Source: Leucobacter exalbidus (lineage in GTDB: Bacteria; Actinomycetota; Actinomycetes; Actinomycetales; Microbacteriaceae). Taken from it: 64,000 nucleotides of DNA. A model generated the notes under the pieces. That model worked only from the letters and a program-made list of their open reading frames with translations. It ran no database searches and had not been told where the DNA came from. The translations under genes were made by a program, and so were the position numbers. Shown in pieces: positions 37,375 to 45,539 of the stretch (position 1 is the first letter of the stretch; the number at the start of each line of letters is the position of its first letter). The stretch lies in contig NZ_JAFIDA010000001.1 in assembly GCF_017834145.1 (NCBI RefSeq), forward strand, positions 1,364,001 through 1,428,000, written 5' to 3'.

Positions 37375-37401
37375 CCCCCCCCCCCCCCCCCCCCCCCCCC
37401 C
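37375..37401. repeat. 27-base poly-C tract at the right end of the IS element
   Basis: An uninterrupted run of 27 C, 17 bp after the transposase stop. A 10-C run lies at the left side of the same element (35908-35917). Confidence 0.95.
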
Positions 37402-37508
37402 ACATGGCCCCGCCCGGCCGTTCACCGCACCCACCGCGACACGCCCAGTACCTGGGTAACGCGCGCCTCGATTCGCGCTCGACCCCAGAATCACGTATTC
37501 TCTTTCTC

Positions 37509-37596
37509 GGTGACGTGTCCGAGCGGCCGAAGGTGCAACACTCGAAATGTTGTGTAGTGAAAGCTACCGCGGGTTCAAATCCCGCCGTCACCGCCA
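37509..37596 (+). tRNA. tRNA-Ser (anticodon CGA)
   Basis: Acceptor arms GGTGACG (37509-37515) and CGTCACC (37586-37592) pair perfectly, with discriminator G and an encoded CCA (37594-37596). The T-arm contains GGTTCAAAT, the D-arm GAGCGGCC, and the anticodon loop reads ACTCGAAAT, giving CGA. A long variable arm (class II, TGTGTAGTGAAAGCTACC) confirms serine. An IS110 element ends about 100 bp upstream and a strong terminator follows. Confidence 0.96.
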
Positions 37597-37598
37597 CT

Positions 37599-37645
37599 GA
37601 AAACCCCCGCAGAATCCAGTCAAGCACTGGAATCGCGGGGGTTTT
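37599..37645 (+). terminator. Terminator downstream of tRNA-Ser
   Basis: GAAAACCCCCGC (37599-37610) pairs with GCGGGGGTTTTC (37634-37645), with an inner CCAGT/ACTGG stem, followed by TCTTTCTC. Confidence 0.92.
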
Positions 37646-37980
37646 CTCTTTCTCATGCCTAGTAGCTTGCCCACGTTCCGCGCGGCCCGCCCGAACTTCT
37701 GGCACGAAACTTGCCACTGTTCACCGTGATAAAATACTTGACAGCAGGTAAAAGGTGCGGCCATAAAATGCGGCACCCGCCACTCTAGAAAATGACAACC
37801 GGGTTTAACGCCCACCGTCTTCTAGGACCTCTGCTTTACCTGGTTACCCGCTGGGATTGCGGGAGTTTTCTTTTTTCCGGCGCATGAAGTTTCCGGTCCA
37901 GTTGTTCGCAGCTGCCCTGAACTCTCCGTTTCCGGTTCGCGATGACGCGCATGCGCCTCGTCCGATACCAAGGAGAACAC
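37646..37980. other. Gene-free region with a degenerate tRNA-Ser 3' end copy and a second hairpin
   Basis: Bases 37800-37820 match the tRNA T-arm and acceptor segment 37570-37590 at 16 of 21 positions. They are followed, as in the real tRNA, by a terminator-like hairpin: CCCGC (37847-37851) with GCGGG (37859-37863) and a TTTTCTTTTTT tail. The segment could be a relic of integration at the tRNA 3' end, or a decayed tandem duplication. The hairpin could also attenuate the peptide transporter gene. Confidence 0.5.
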
Positions 37981-39450
37981 GTGTCTCAAATCACTGAACA
38001 CGACACCGCTACGAAGAAACGCAGTTTCTTCGGCCACCCCTGGGGTCTTGCCAACCTCGCGGGCGTTGAAATGTGGGAGCGCTTCAGCTTCTACGGCATG
38101 CAGGCCCTGCTGGCCTACTACATCTACTACTCGGTCACCGATGGTGGGCTCGGCCTCCCCCAGGCCGTCGCCGGCTCCATCGTGGGCGCCTACGGTGGGC
38201 TCGTCTACCTCTCGGCAGTGCTGGGCGGTTGGGTCGCCGACCGCGTGCTGGGTGCCGAACGCACCCTCTTCACCGCGGCCTGCATGATCATGGCCGGCCA
38301 CCTCGCGCTGGCCTTCGTGCCCGGCGTTGCTGGCCTCGGGATCGGTCTGATCCTGGTCGCTGTTGGCGCCGGATCCCTCAAGACCACCACCTCCACGGTG
38401 CTCGGTGATCTCTACACCCGCGAAGATGGCCGCCGCGATGCCGCGTTCTCCATCTACTACATGGGCGTCAACATTGGTGGCCTCATCGGCCCCCTCGCGA
38501 CCAGCGCCCTGTGGGGTTGGAAGGGCTTCCACTGGGGCTTTGCCCTCGCCGCGATCGGCATGGCCCTCGGACTTGTCCAGTACATGCTGATGCGCCGTCA
38601 CACCATCTCCGACGCGAGCCGCAAGCCGCAAAACCCGCTCTCTGCACAGCAGAAGCGCGTTTGGCCCATCATCTTCGCCGCTGCTGCCATTATCGTGGTG
38701 CTCGCGGTTGTGTTCGGTCTCATCACGGCTCAGAACCTGTCCACTGTCATGGTCGCGCTCGTCATCATCACCGTCATTGTGCTGTTCACAGTGATGCTCC
38801 GCAGCAAGCAGGTCACCGCGGTTGAGCGCAAGCGTGTCCTTGGATTCATTCCGCTGTTCATCGCCTCGGCAGTGTTCTGGTCGCTGTTCCAGCAGCAGTT
38901 CACGGCGCTCGCGTTCTACGCAGACACCCGCCTCGATCTGAACGTCTTCGGCATCGGCATCCCGCCGAGCATGGTGCAGTCGATCAACCCGATCTTCATC
39001 ATCATCTTCGCCGGCATCTTTGCCGCGATGTGGACGAAGCTGGGCGACCGCCAACCTTCGGCCCCAGTGAAGTTCGCGCTGGGTACCGGCATCATGGGCG
39101 TTGCATTCCTGTGCTTCTTGCCCTTCGCAGGCTGGGCCGACAAGTCGGTGCCGCTGATCGCATTCGCCGGCATCCTGTTCCTGTTCACGATCGCGGAGCT
39201 GTTCTTGTCACCTGTGGGCCAGTCGCTCGCGACGAAGCTCGCCCCCACCGCATTCCACTCGCAGATGGTGGCGCTGTTCTTCCTCACTGTGTCGCTGGGT
39301 TCGGCAGCCTCGGGCTCGCTCGCTGGCCTCTATTCGGCTGAGTTCGAGGTGACGTACTTCCTCGTGATCGGCCTCGTGTCGATCGTGGTCGCGATCGTAC
39401 TGTTCCTCGTGCGCAAGCCAATCCTCAAGCTCATGGGCGGCGTGCGCTAG
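37981..39450 (+). CDS. dtpT: POT/PTR2-family proton-coupled oligopeptide transporter
   Basis: A 489-residue membrane protein of about 14 helices importing di- and tripeptides with protons. The family ExxER proton-coupling motif is EMWERFSFYGMQALLAYY; FYxxxNxG appears as IYYMGVNIGGLIGP. The GTG at 37981 is used because AAGGAG lies five bases before it; an upstream ATG would add 13 unconserved residues. It is monocistronic and ends at a large terminator. Confidence 0.93.
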   Translation: MSQITEHDTATKKRSFFGHPWGLANLAGVEMWERFSFYGMQALLAYYIYYSVTDGGLGLPQAVAGSIVGAYGGLVYLSAVLGGWVADRVLGAERTLFTAACMIMAGHLALAFVPGVAGLGIGLILVAVGAGSLKTTTSTVLGDLYTREDGRRDAAFSIYYMGVNIGGLIGPLATSALWGWKGFHWGFALAAIGMALGLVQYMLMRRHTISDASRKPQNPLSAQQKRVWPIIFAAAAIIVVLAVVFGLITAQNLSTVMVALVIITVIVLFTVMLRSKQVTAVERKRVLGFIPLFIASAVFWSLFQQQFTALAFYADTRLDLNVFGIGIPPSMVQSINPIFIIIFAGIFAAMWTKLGDRQPSAPVKFALGTGIMGVAFLCFLPFAGWADKSVPLIAFAGILFLFTIAELFLSPVGQSLATKLAPTAFHSQMVALFFLTVSLGSAASGSLAGLYSAEFEVTYFLVIGLVSIVVAIVLFLVRKPILKLMGGVR

Positions 39451-39459
39451 CCACCCTCA

Positions 39460-39515
39460 ACACAGCACCCCCGGTGTTGGTTCGTTACGAACCAGCACCG
39501 GGGGTGCTGTGTTTT
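39460..39515. terminator. Large terminator hairpin after the peptide transporter
   Basis: CACAGCACCCCCGGTG pairs with its complement on the far side of an inner GGTTCGTTACGAACC stem, followed by TGTTTTT. It separates convergent genes. Confidence 0.9.
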
Positions 39516-39542
39516 TAGATCCGGCGCGGGTATCGCCCACAA

Positions 39543-40319
39543 TCAGAGCGTATCCACGTACTCCAAAATCATGGTGGCCACGGGCTCGGGGCTCTTGATA
39601 ATGGCCTCGTGGCCGCGATCTGGAATCGCGCGCATCGTCGAATCGGGCAGTGCCGCCGCGACCTCGGCCACCCACTCGCGCGGGCAAACCTTATCGGTCT
39701 CGCCCCAGAGTACGAGGGTAGGTACCTGAACCCGCTGGCACACCTCCTCGAGGCGGTGCGCAAGCATCACCTTAAGCTTGCTGATGAACCACAGCGAGCT
39801 CGTTTTGAAGTACTCGACGACGCCGGTTGCGAGCACCTTCAGCCCCTCACCGCTCATGTCCTGCATCATGCGTTCGGCCTGCTTCACCGCCGAGCGCTCA
39901 TGACGATTGATCGTGGGTGCGATGAGCACCAGCCCAGATACGAGATCAGGGTCGCTCGCCGCGAGCTGCGCCACGACCTGCGTGCCCATCGAGTGGCCGA
40001 CCAGGACCGCGGGGCTCAGACCTTTGTCGCGCATGAACCGGGCGACATTCTGTGCCGTCTCTTCAATCGTGGTCTTCGAGCCAGGCTCAGGTGAGTCACC
40101 AAACCCAGGTAGATCGAGAGCAACTACCCGGCCATGCTCAGCCAAAATGGGCACAACATCCTGGTAGACGATACGGCCCATGCCGATGCCGTGAACGAGG
40201 ATGAACACTCGCTCAGTCGCGCTTCTCACTCGGTAAGGCTCCGCATGGGGCTTTGGGCTCGTCTCTGTGTACACAATGGTCACGTCTCCTGAGACGTATC
40301 GCTGCTCTGCGCTCTCCAT
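39543..40319 (-). CDS. Alpha/beta-hydrolase fold esterase
   Basis: A 258-residue serine hydrolase. The nucleophile elbow is GHSMG, HGIGMG is the oxyanion region, the acid is in LWGETDKVCP and the catalytic His in PDRGHEAI. Cap-domain sequence after APTINRHE is not diagnostic. It has no signal peptide and stands alone between convergent and co-directional neighbours, so its substrate is unknown. Confidence 0.85.
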   Translation of the reverse strand: MESAEQRYVSGDVTIVYTETSPKPHAEPYRVRSATERVFILVHGIGMGRIVYQDVVPILAEHGRVVALDLPGFGDSPEPGSKTTIEETAQNVARFMRDKGLSPAVLVGHSMGTQVVAQLAASDPDLVSGLVLIAPTINRHERSAVKQAERMMQDMSGEGLKVLATGVVEYFKTSSLWFISKLKVMLAHRLEEVCQRVQVPTLVLWGETDKVCPREWVAEVAAALPDSTMRAIPDRGHEAIIKSPEPVATMILEYVDTL

Positions 40320-40416
40320 GGATTCAGCCTACCGGCGTGAGAAAGCTCGGGCTGCCTAACTGACTCGCGGCCCGAGCTTTCTGTTCTTTTGAAATATTAG
40401 ATTTGTTCTGAGTGTC

Positions 40417-40683
40417 TTAGTCCGTGCGCTTACGGCCAGCAATCAGGCCCCAAATCAGCAGCACAACGATTGAACCACCAATCGCGAGCGCCCAGGTTTG
40501 TAGTGAGAAGAACTCTTCGAGGCCAGCCCCAAAGATGAGGCTGCCCAGCCAGCCTCCCAGCATGGCGCCGACGACACCCAAAAGGAGAGTAACAAACCAC
40601 CCACCGCTCTGTTTACCAGGCAAGATGAGCTTCGCGATGGCGCCTGCGATGAGTCCTAGTAGTAGAAAGCCAAAGAATCCCAT
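40417..40683 (-). CDS. GlsB/YeaQ/YmgE-family stress membrane protein
   Basis: An 88-residue protein with three hydrophobic helices: GFLLLGLIAGAIAKLILPGK, TLLLGVVGAMLGGWLGSLIFG and LAIGGSIVVLLIWGLIAG. This is the transglycosylase-associated/GlsB pattern linked to general stress. The ATG at 40683 lies seven bases after GGAG; an in-frame ATG two codons earlier is too close to it. The neighbouring CsbD gene is another stress marker on the same strand. Confidence 0.88.
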   Translation of the reverse strand: MGFFGFLLLGLIAGAIAKLILPGKQSGGWFVTLLLGVVGAMLGGWLGSLIFGAGLEEFFSLQTWALAIGGSIVVLLIWGLIAGRKRTD

Positions 40684-40749
40684 GACCATTCTCCATTTCT
40701 ATATCTGCATCTATCAATTGATTTCGCGGAGGCGTGCAACAGCACCTTC

Positions 40750-40920
40750 TTATTTGAAGATGTCCTTAACGTTCTCGCCAGCCTTCTTTAGCTTCGCGGT
40801 GGCTTGCTCGACCTTGCCTTCGGCTTCCTTGCTGTCATCGCCGGTGAGCTTGCCCTGAGCTTCTTTCGCTTTGCCCAAAAGGTCTTGAGCTTCATGCTTG
40901 AACTTGTCGTCAACACTCAT
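40750..40920 (-). CDS. CsbD-family small stress protein
   Basis: A 56-residue hydrophilic, lysine-rich protein starting MSVDDKFKHEAQDLLGKAKE and ending in AGENVKDIF-Lys. The pattern of GKAKEAQGKLTGDD and GKVEQATAKLKKAGE is the CsbD repeat, usually induced by general stress sigma factors. AAAGGA lies nine bases before the ATG. It is probably co-transcribed with the GlsB-type gene 66 bp downstream. Confidence 0.9.
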   Translation of the reverse strand: MSVDDKFKHEAQDLLGKAKEAQGKLTGDDSKEAEGKVEQATAKLKKAGENVKDIFK

Positions 40921-41130
40921 GTCAATTGTTCCTTTCGAATAGGTCGCAGTCGCCCGAAGGCGATGCGCTGTCTCCTGTCAGAAGCATTTGCCGTGGGAAG
41001 TGAAGGCCACCTCTGACAGAAAATTGTGAAGTTCTTGGACTGCCCAGTGTGCACCTCCACACTCGTTCATGCAAGAGCGTTGCCTGTTTCACACGGTATT
41101 TTCGTCCCACTCAAAGTGTGGTCGAGCCAG

Positions 41131-42771
41131 CTATTTCGTGGGCGGTTCTGACGGATCCGGAATCTCCTCAGGGCGATACTTCGGAAGCCTTGATGCAGGC
41201 AACGCCGCGATCGAGCTGATCCCGGCAAGGATCAAGAACCCCAATTTCAGGGTGCGCAAGCGCTGCTCCTCATTCACGACGACCGCCGACTCGACCTGCG
41301 CGGGCGTTGCGGTGGTGCCCTCGAGGGCGCTGCGGAGCCCCTCGTTGCTGACAAAGTTCACGCTGTCGAGATCAACCTGGGCCACCAACTCGGCCGGCAG
41401 ATCGGGGTGCTCGTCGGCGGCCTGCGTGACGCCGAAAGTGAGCATGGTGACGAGCACCGCCCCCATCACCGCGGTGCCCACCGCGGAAGCGAGGTTCTGA
41501 GCCGTGCCACGCAGCGAGCCAACATCGCCCGCGAGCTCCTTCGGGGCAGCCGTGACCAGTACGTTGAACACGAGCGTCACGAGGGCGCCCTGCCCAATGC
41601 CGAACACCACCAATCCGAGAATGGTCGGCAGCGTCTCCCAGTTGTTCGTGACAACGAACGCGAGCCAGAGCAGCGCGACGGTCGTCAGCACGAAGGCGAA
41701 GAGCGCAATGGGGCGCGGAGCAAACCGCTTATAGAAGCGCACAATGACCGTCGCCGTCACAAACACGGTGAGGTTGAACGGCATCATTGCAAGTGAGGTA
41801 TCAAACGGGGTACGTCCCTGCACCACCTGAATGTAGGTCGGCAGGGTGAAGTTCATCGCGGCTTCCATCGCCACAATAATGAACATCGCGTATATCGCGG
41901 CCCGTTCCTCTGGCCGGGTGAGCACACCGAGATCAACAAGCGGCGCTTTGCCCTCCCGCATCCGCTTGCGCGTGCGCATGAAGAAAAGCTGCCCGAAGAC
42001 GACGCCGAGCACCATCAGCACCGGTGCCGGTGAGAGACCCAGAATGGAGAACGGTGCGGCCTCGCTTGTGTGCAGGACACCCCAGCCGTTGAGATTATTG
42101 AACCCAAGGGTGAGCATGACGATGCCCGCACCGATGAGAACCGAGGCAACAATATCGATCTTCACGCTGCGGTCGCCGCGGTCAGAACGCAGCCCGAAGC
42201 TCATCACAAACACCACGACGGCGAGCGCGAGCGTAATACCAAACACCGGTCGCCACCCCACCAGCGTGCCGAGCGTACCGCCGATGAGGAGGGCGCTCAT
42301 GCCCGAGAAGGCGCGGGCGGAGCCAAGGGATCCGACTGCGGTGGCCTGCTGGCCGCCGCGGTAGTTTTCGGCGATCAGCGCCACGAGTGACGGCACGATG
42401 ATGGCTGCTGCGGCACCCGCGAGAACTTGCCCACCGATCGCCCAGCCGATGCTGGGGGCGAAGATCATGATGGCGGAGGAAGCCGCGAACACGACAATAA
42501 CGACCCTGAAGATCAGCACCCACCCGACCCGCTGCCCCAGCTTTGCGCCGGTCATCACGAGCGCGGCCACGGCGATACCGTAGACGACGATCGTCGTGCT
42601 TGCCGTGGTCGGGGGCACACCAAAGTCTTCCACCATGCCGCCCAGGGAGATGGGCAGCGCGGCGACGTTGAACGACATGAGTACTTGCGCAAGGAAGAGC
42701 CCCACCATGGGAGCCCACGAGCGTTTCTCTTCTGCTGCGATGACTCCGGCCTGCGTATGCGATGTACTCAT
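41131..42771 (-). CDS. MFS transporter of the DHA2 (14-helix) drug-efflux type
   Basis: A 546-residue exporter with about 14 hydrophobic segments. GAKLGQRVGWVLIFR is the loop 2-3 motif A variant, and LGSARAFSGMSALLIGGTLGTLVGWRPVF is the motif C/antiporter region. An extracytoplasmic loop near residues 455-500 (DEHPDLPAELVAQVDLDSVNFVSN) is typical of DHA2 efflux pumps. Its ATG overlaps the glutaminase stop (ATGA), an unusual pairing; perhaps it exports glutamate or another product of that enzyme, or the coupling is accidental. Confidence 0.88.
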   Translation of the reverse strand: MSTSHTQAGVIAAEEKRSWAPMVGLFLAQVLMSFNVAALPISLGGMVEDFGVPPTTASTTIVVYGIAVAALVMTGAKLGQRVGWVLIFRVVIVVFAASSAIMIFAPSIGWAIGGQVLAGAAAAIIVPSLVALIAENYRGGQQATAVGSLGSARAFSGMSALLIGGTLGTLVGWRPVFGITLALAVVVFVMSFGLRSDRGDRSVKIDIVASVLIGAGIVMLTLGFNNLNGWGVLHTSEAAPFSILGLSPAPVLMVLGVVFGQLFFMRTRKRMREGKAPLVDLGVLTRPEERAAIYAMFIIVAMEAAMNFTLPTYIQVVQGRTPFDTSLAMMPFNLTVFVTATVIVRFYKRFAPRPIALFAFVLTTVALLWLAFVVTNNWETLPTILGLVVFGIGQGALVTLVFNVLVTAAPKELAGDVGSLRGTAQNLASAVGTAVMGAVLVTMLTFGVTQAADEHPDLPAELVAQVDLDSVNFVSNEGLRSALEGTTATPAQVESAVVVNEEQRLRTLKLGFLILAGISSIAALPASRLPKYRPEEIPDPSEPPTK

Positions 42772-43796
42772 GCGAGGCTCTCCTCTCTAGATACCGACAG
42801 GTTCTGCGTGGGAGTCGACGCGAACAGGTTCAGCCCAAGTGCGCGACTCAGGTAGGCGCAGGCTCGCTGGCCGCGTACGCTATTGCCCGCTTCGTCGAGC
42901 GGAGGTGAGTAGGTACCGAGGGCACCCTTGCCCGGTGAGATCGCGACGATACCACCCGCTACTCCAGATTTCGCGGGAAGCCCAATCTCAAACAGCCACT
43001 CCCCCGACCGTTCATACATGCCACAGGAGGCGAGCACTGCCAAGGTGTCGCGGCTCACCTCCGCGGAGACGACCTGTTCACCAGTGATGGGGTTGACGCC
43101 GCCATCGGCGAGCGTCGCACCCATGACTGCAAGGTCCTGCGCTGTCACTGCGAGCGCGCACTGCCGGGTATACACGTCGACGGTGTCCTCAGCGTTGGCG
43201 TCGAGACGGTCGTAGCTGTCGAGGAGCTTGGCAATGGCGTGGTTGCGCTGGTTGGTGAGGCTCTCGGAGCGATATACCTCGCCATCGAGCATCAGCTCGC
43301 GCCCGGCGAAGCGGGAGAGCCCGTTTCGAATGAGCTGCCAACGCTCTTCACCGGAGGTGGCCGGCATCATCGCGGTCGTGGCGATGGCGCCCGCGTTCAC
43401 CATCGGGTTCATCGGGCTGCCGTCGTGCAGTTCGAGCGCCATCACCGAGTTAAATGGCAGCCCGGTGTTGTTGACGCCGACGCGATCGTGCACCGCGTTG
43501 TGGCCAATCGCCTCGCACACGAGCGCGAACACAAACGCTTTTGAAATCGACTGGATCGAAAAGGCTATCTCGGCGTCACCCACCTGATGGGTGTGTCCGT
43601 TGACGCCCACCAGGGACAGCCCAAACATCGACGGGTCGGCTTCGGCGAGAATCGGAATGTAGTCGGCGACCACACCGTCATTGTGTGGGGCGTACCGGGC
43701 GTGGGCTTCGGCGAGCACCTCGTTGACCCGTGTTTTTGACGGGAGCCCTCCAGTGAACGCCCGCTGGGCGACATCTTGCACATCAGCTTTGAACAC
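42768..43796 (-). CDS. glsA: Glutaminase
   Basis: Hydrolyses glutamine to glutamate and ammonia. The serine beta-lactamase-like motif SxxK is in FSIQSISKAF, with VADYIP, NPMVNAGAI, YTRQCAL and GLPAKSGVAGGI as family blocks. The open frame runs to 43979, but the upstream part is not conserved; GTG at 43796 (VFKADVQD) or GTG at 43820 gives the usual length of about 340-350 residues. The start is therefore approximate. It is followed by the MFS gene with a four-base overlap. Confidence 0.92.
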   Translation of the reverse strand: MFKADVQDVAQRAFTGGLPSKTRVNEVLAEAHARYAPHNDGVVADYIPILAEADPSMFGLSLVGVNGHTHQVGDAEIAFSIQSISKAFVFALVCEAIGHNAVHDRVGVNNTGLPFNSVMALELHDGSPMNPMVNAGAIATTAMMPATSGEERWQLIRNGLSRFAGRELMLDGEVYRSESLTNQRNHAIAKLLDSYDRLDANAEDTVDVYTRQCALAVTAQDLAVMGATLADGGVNPITGEQVVSAEVSRDTLAVLASCGMYERSGEWLFEIGLPAKSGVAGGIVAISPGKGALGTYSPPLDEAGNSVRGQRACAYLSRALGLNLFASTPTQNLSVSREESLA

Positions 43797-44063
43797 GGGT
43801 CTCGCTTCCCAACCATGCACGTGATCGCGCAGGCCATTAGGCCTAGTTTTACCGTGCTTATGGCTGGCATACAAGGGCGGTTGCCACGGGTCGCAGCTCG
43901 AAACATGCCTGTACGGATAGGTTCGAACGGGAATGTGCCCACCGCGACTCCGATGTTGATGTCCTCCCGGGAAGACCACTTTGGCGGCCTGTAGCGAGGC
44001 TACGGGCCGCCAACGTGCCGATTGGTCGGTGTTTTCGGTAGATCTATAGACTGCTATTGCACG

Positions 44064-45452
44064 CTAGTGTCCAGGCATAAACGGGCTCACTAGGAGTGCG
44101 GAATGAGCTACTTTCCCCGTCGCATCTTCCTTGTTATCTGCCTTCTCGAGAATGGAAATAATGGCTCGGGAGGCGATGAATCGAAGCGGCTCTGGTTCCC
44201 AGTTACGCGATTTATGACCGATCCATGGTTGAGATAATCCGGCATCGTCTTTTTCTGTGATCAAGTGAGCCAGCGCTTTGCCTCCAATATTCGCAGCCGC
44301 GACTCCGTGCCCTGAATACCCTCCGGAACTGCCAACGCCGGTCGCGGAGTCGTACGTCACGCTCATGGTCCAGTCGCGAGGTACGCCAAGCGAACCGCCC
44401 CAATGATGCGTGATTTCTGCGTTACCCACTGCGGGGAAGTGCTTCTTCAGTGCACCGATCAGCCGTGTCTTGACCTGCTCGTTTTCCTCTGACGCCCGAG
44501 AAATTGGCGATCCAAAGTCGTACGGGGCGCCACGACCTCCGATGGCGATGCGGCCATCTGCCGTGCGCTGTGCGTAGAAGAACAGGTGACGGGTATCCTG
44601 GATCAGGAGACCGTCAGACCATCCGATTTCATCCCAAACCGTCTGGGGAAGCGGTTCGGTAGCGATCATCAATGAATACAGTGGCAAGAATCGACGTGAT
44701 TCCTTCTTCATCTGCACGGTGTAGGACTCTGTTGCTCGAATCACATGCTTCGCGGTGACCGTTCCCGACGCGCAACGCACCTTCCGTGGACCGTATTCAA
44801 GCGCTTCAGTGCCTTCGTAAATAGTGACGCCTCGTCGCTCACAAACATCGGCAAGTCCACGGGTGAGCTTCGCGGGATTCACCCGCGCTGCCGCACGATT
44901 CAGCGAGCCTATCCGCATATCTGGAATGCGCGCATATGTTGCGACTTCATCGACACTGAGCTGACGCACATCATCATCACCAAGCCCCAGCTTGCGATCA
45001 TTTGCAAGGTTTGCTCGCAGTCGTTTTTCTTGCGGGGCTGTATTCGCGATCGCGAGCATGCCTGCTTTGAGATAGTCGCAGTCAATGCCTTCTGCGGCAA
45101 CGACTCGACCAACCTCGTCGACAGCTTCACGGGTCGCCGCTTCAGCGGCACGGTGTTCAGGTGAGTGCGGGCGAATGCCGAACGCGCCGGGTGTTCCAGC
45201 CATACCGCTAGTCAACCAGCCGCCGTTTCGACCTGAAGGCCCGAAGCCTGCAGTCTCACGTTCGATTACGGCAATGTCGAGGCTGGGGTCGAACTCAGAC
45301 AGATAGTAAGCGGTCCACAGCCCGGTAAGGCCGGCACCGATGATGGCGACATCACAAGTGACGTTGCCGTCTAACGGCGCACGGTAGTCGAGGCTGGGGA
45401 GCGTATCAAGCCACAGGCTGGTCGCCTGCCGTGCGTAGGATTTCTTCGTCAT
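44064..45452 (-). CDS. FAD-dependent amine oxidase, PuuB-like (gamma-glutamylputrescine oxidase family)
   Basis: A 462-residue DAO-fold flavoprotein. The FAD Rossmann motif is VAIIGAGLTGLWTAYYL, followed by GFGPSGRNGGWLTSG, which is characteristic of PuuB and related oxidases, and the C-terminal SGGYSGHGVAAANIGGKAL. PuuB oxidises gamma-glutamylputrescine. It lies at the end of a Pot-type transporter operon, so polyamine oxidation is the natural reading. No gamma-glutamylputrescine synthetase is adjacent; the nearest GS-like gene is at 22-23 kb. Codon use is less GC-biased than upstream genes. Confidence 0.87.
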   Translation of the reverse strand: MTKKSYARQATSLWLDTLPSLDYRAPLDGNVTCDVAIIGAGLTGLWTAYYLSEFDPSLDIAVIERETAGFGPSGRNGGWLTSGMAGTPGAFGIRPHSPEHRAAEAATREAVDEVGRVVAAEGIDCDYLKAGMLAIANTAPQEKRLRANLANDRKLGLGDDDVRQLSVDEVATYARIPDMRIGSLNRAAARVNPAKLTRGLADVCERRGVTIYEGTEALEYGPRKVRCASGTVTAKHVIRATESYTVQMKKESRRFLPLYSLMIATEPLPQTVWDEIGWSDGLLIQDTRHLFFYAQRTADGRIAIGGRGAPYDFGSPISRASEENEQVKTRLIGALKKHFPAVGNAEITHHWGGSLGVPRDWTMSVTYDSATGVGSSGGYSGHGVAAANIGGKALAHLITEKDDAGLSQPWIGHKSRNWEPEPLRFIASRAIISILEKADNKEDATGKVAHSALLVSPFMPGH

Positions 45453-45479
45453 CGTATAGTCCCGTTCAAGTTTTCGTTG

Positions 45480-45539
45480 TTACTGGTAAGTAGCGGCCAC
45501 GTTATTGGGGCCATGCGTGGCGATGGCAGCTGTGCTCAT
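45480..45539 (-). CDS. 19-codon small ORF coupled to potA
   Basis: Begins ATGAGC with its ATG overlapping the potA stop (ATGA) and encodes MSTAAIATHGPNNVAATYQ, ending 27 bp before the oxidase start. The ATGA coupling makes reinitiation likely. It may be a real micropeptide, or a translational relay to the oxidase gene. Confidence 0.4.
   Translation of the reverse strand: MSTAAIATHGPNNVAATYQ

Larger units (their letters stand above)
35908..37401 (+). mobile_element. IS110-family insertion sequence (approximate limits)
   Basis: The element is defined by a DEDD recombinase gene with a noncoding left part of about 240 bp and a very short right part. TTACCTTGT (35919-35927) and ACAAAGGTAA (37357-37366) are imperfect inverted repeats just inside C-runs of 10 (35908-35917) and 27 (37375-37401) bases. 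IS110 elements lack classical terminal repeats and make no long target duplication, so the exact ends are uncertain. The long upstream noncoding end is the IS110-group layout, where a bridge RNA is encoded. Confidence 0.75.

Noticed and set aside
37588-37815. Remnant of a phage integrase gene downstream of tRNA-Ser
   Set aside because: The minus-strand frame has no tyrosine-recombinase motif; only the tRNA-end duplication hints at past integration.
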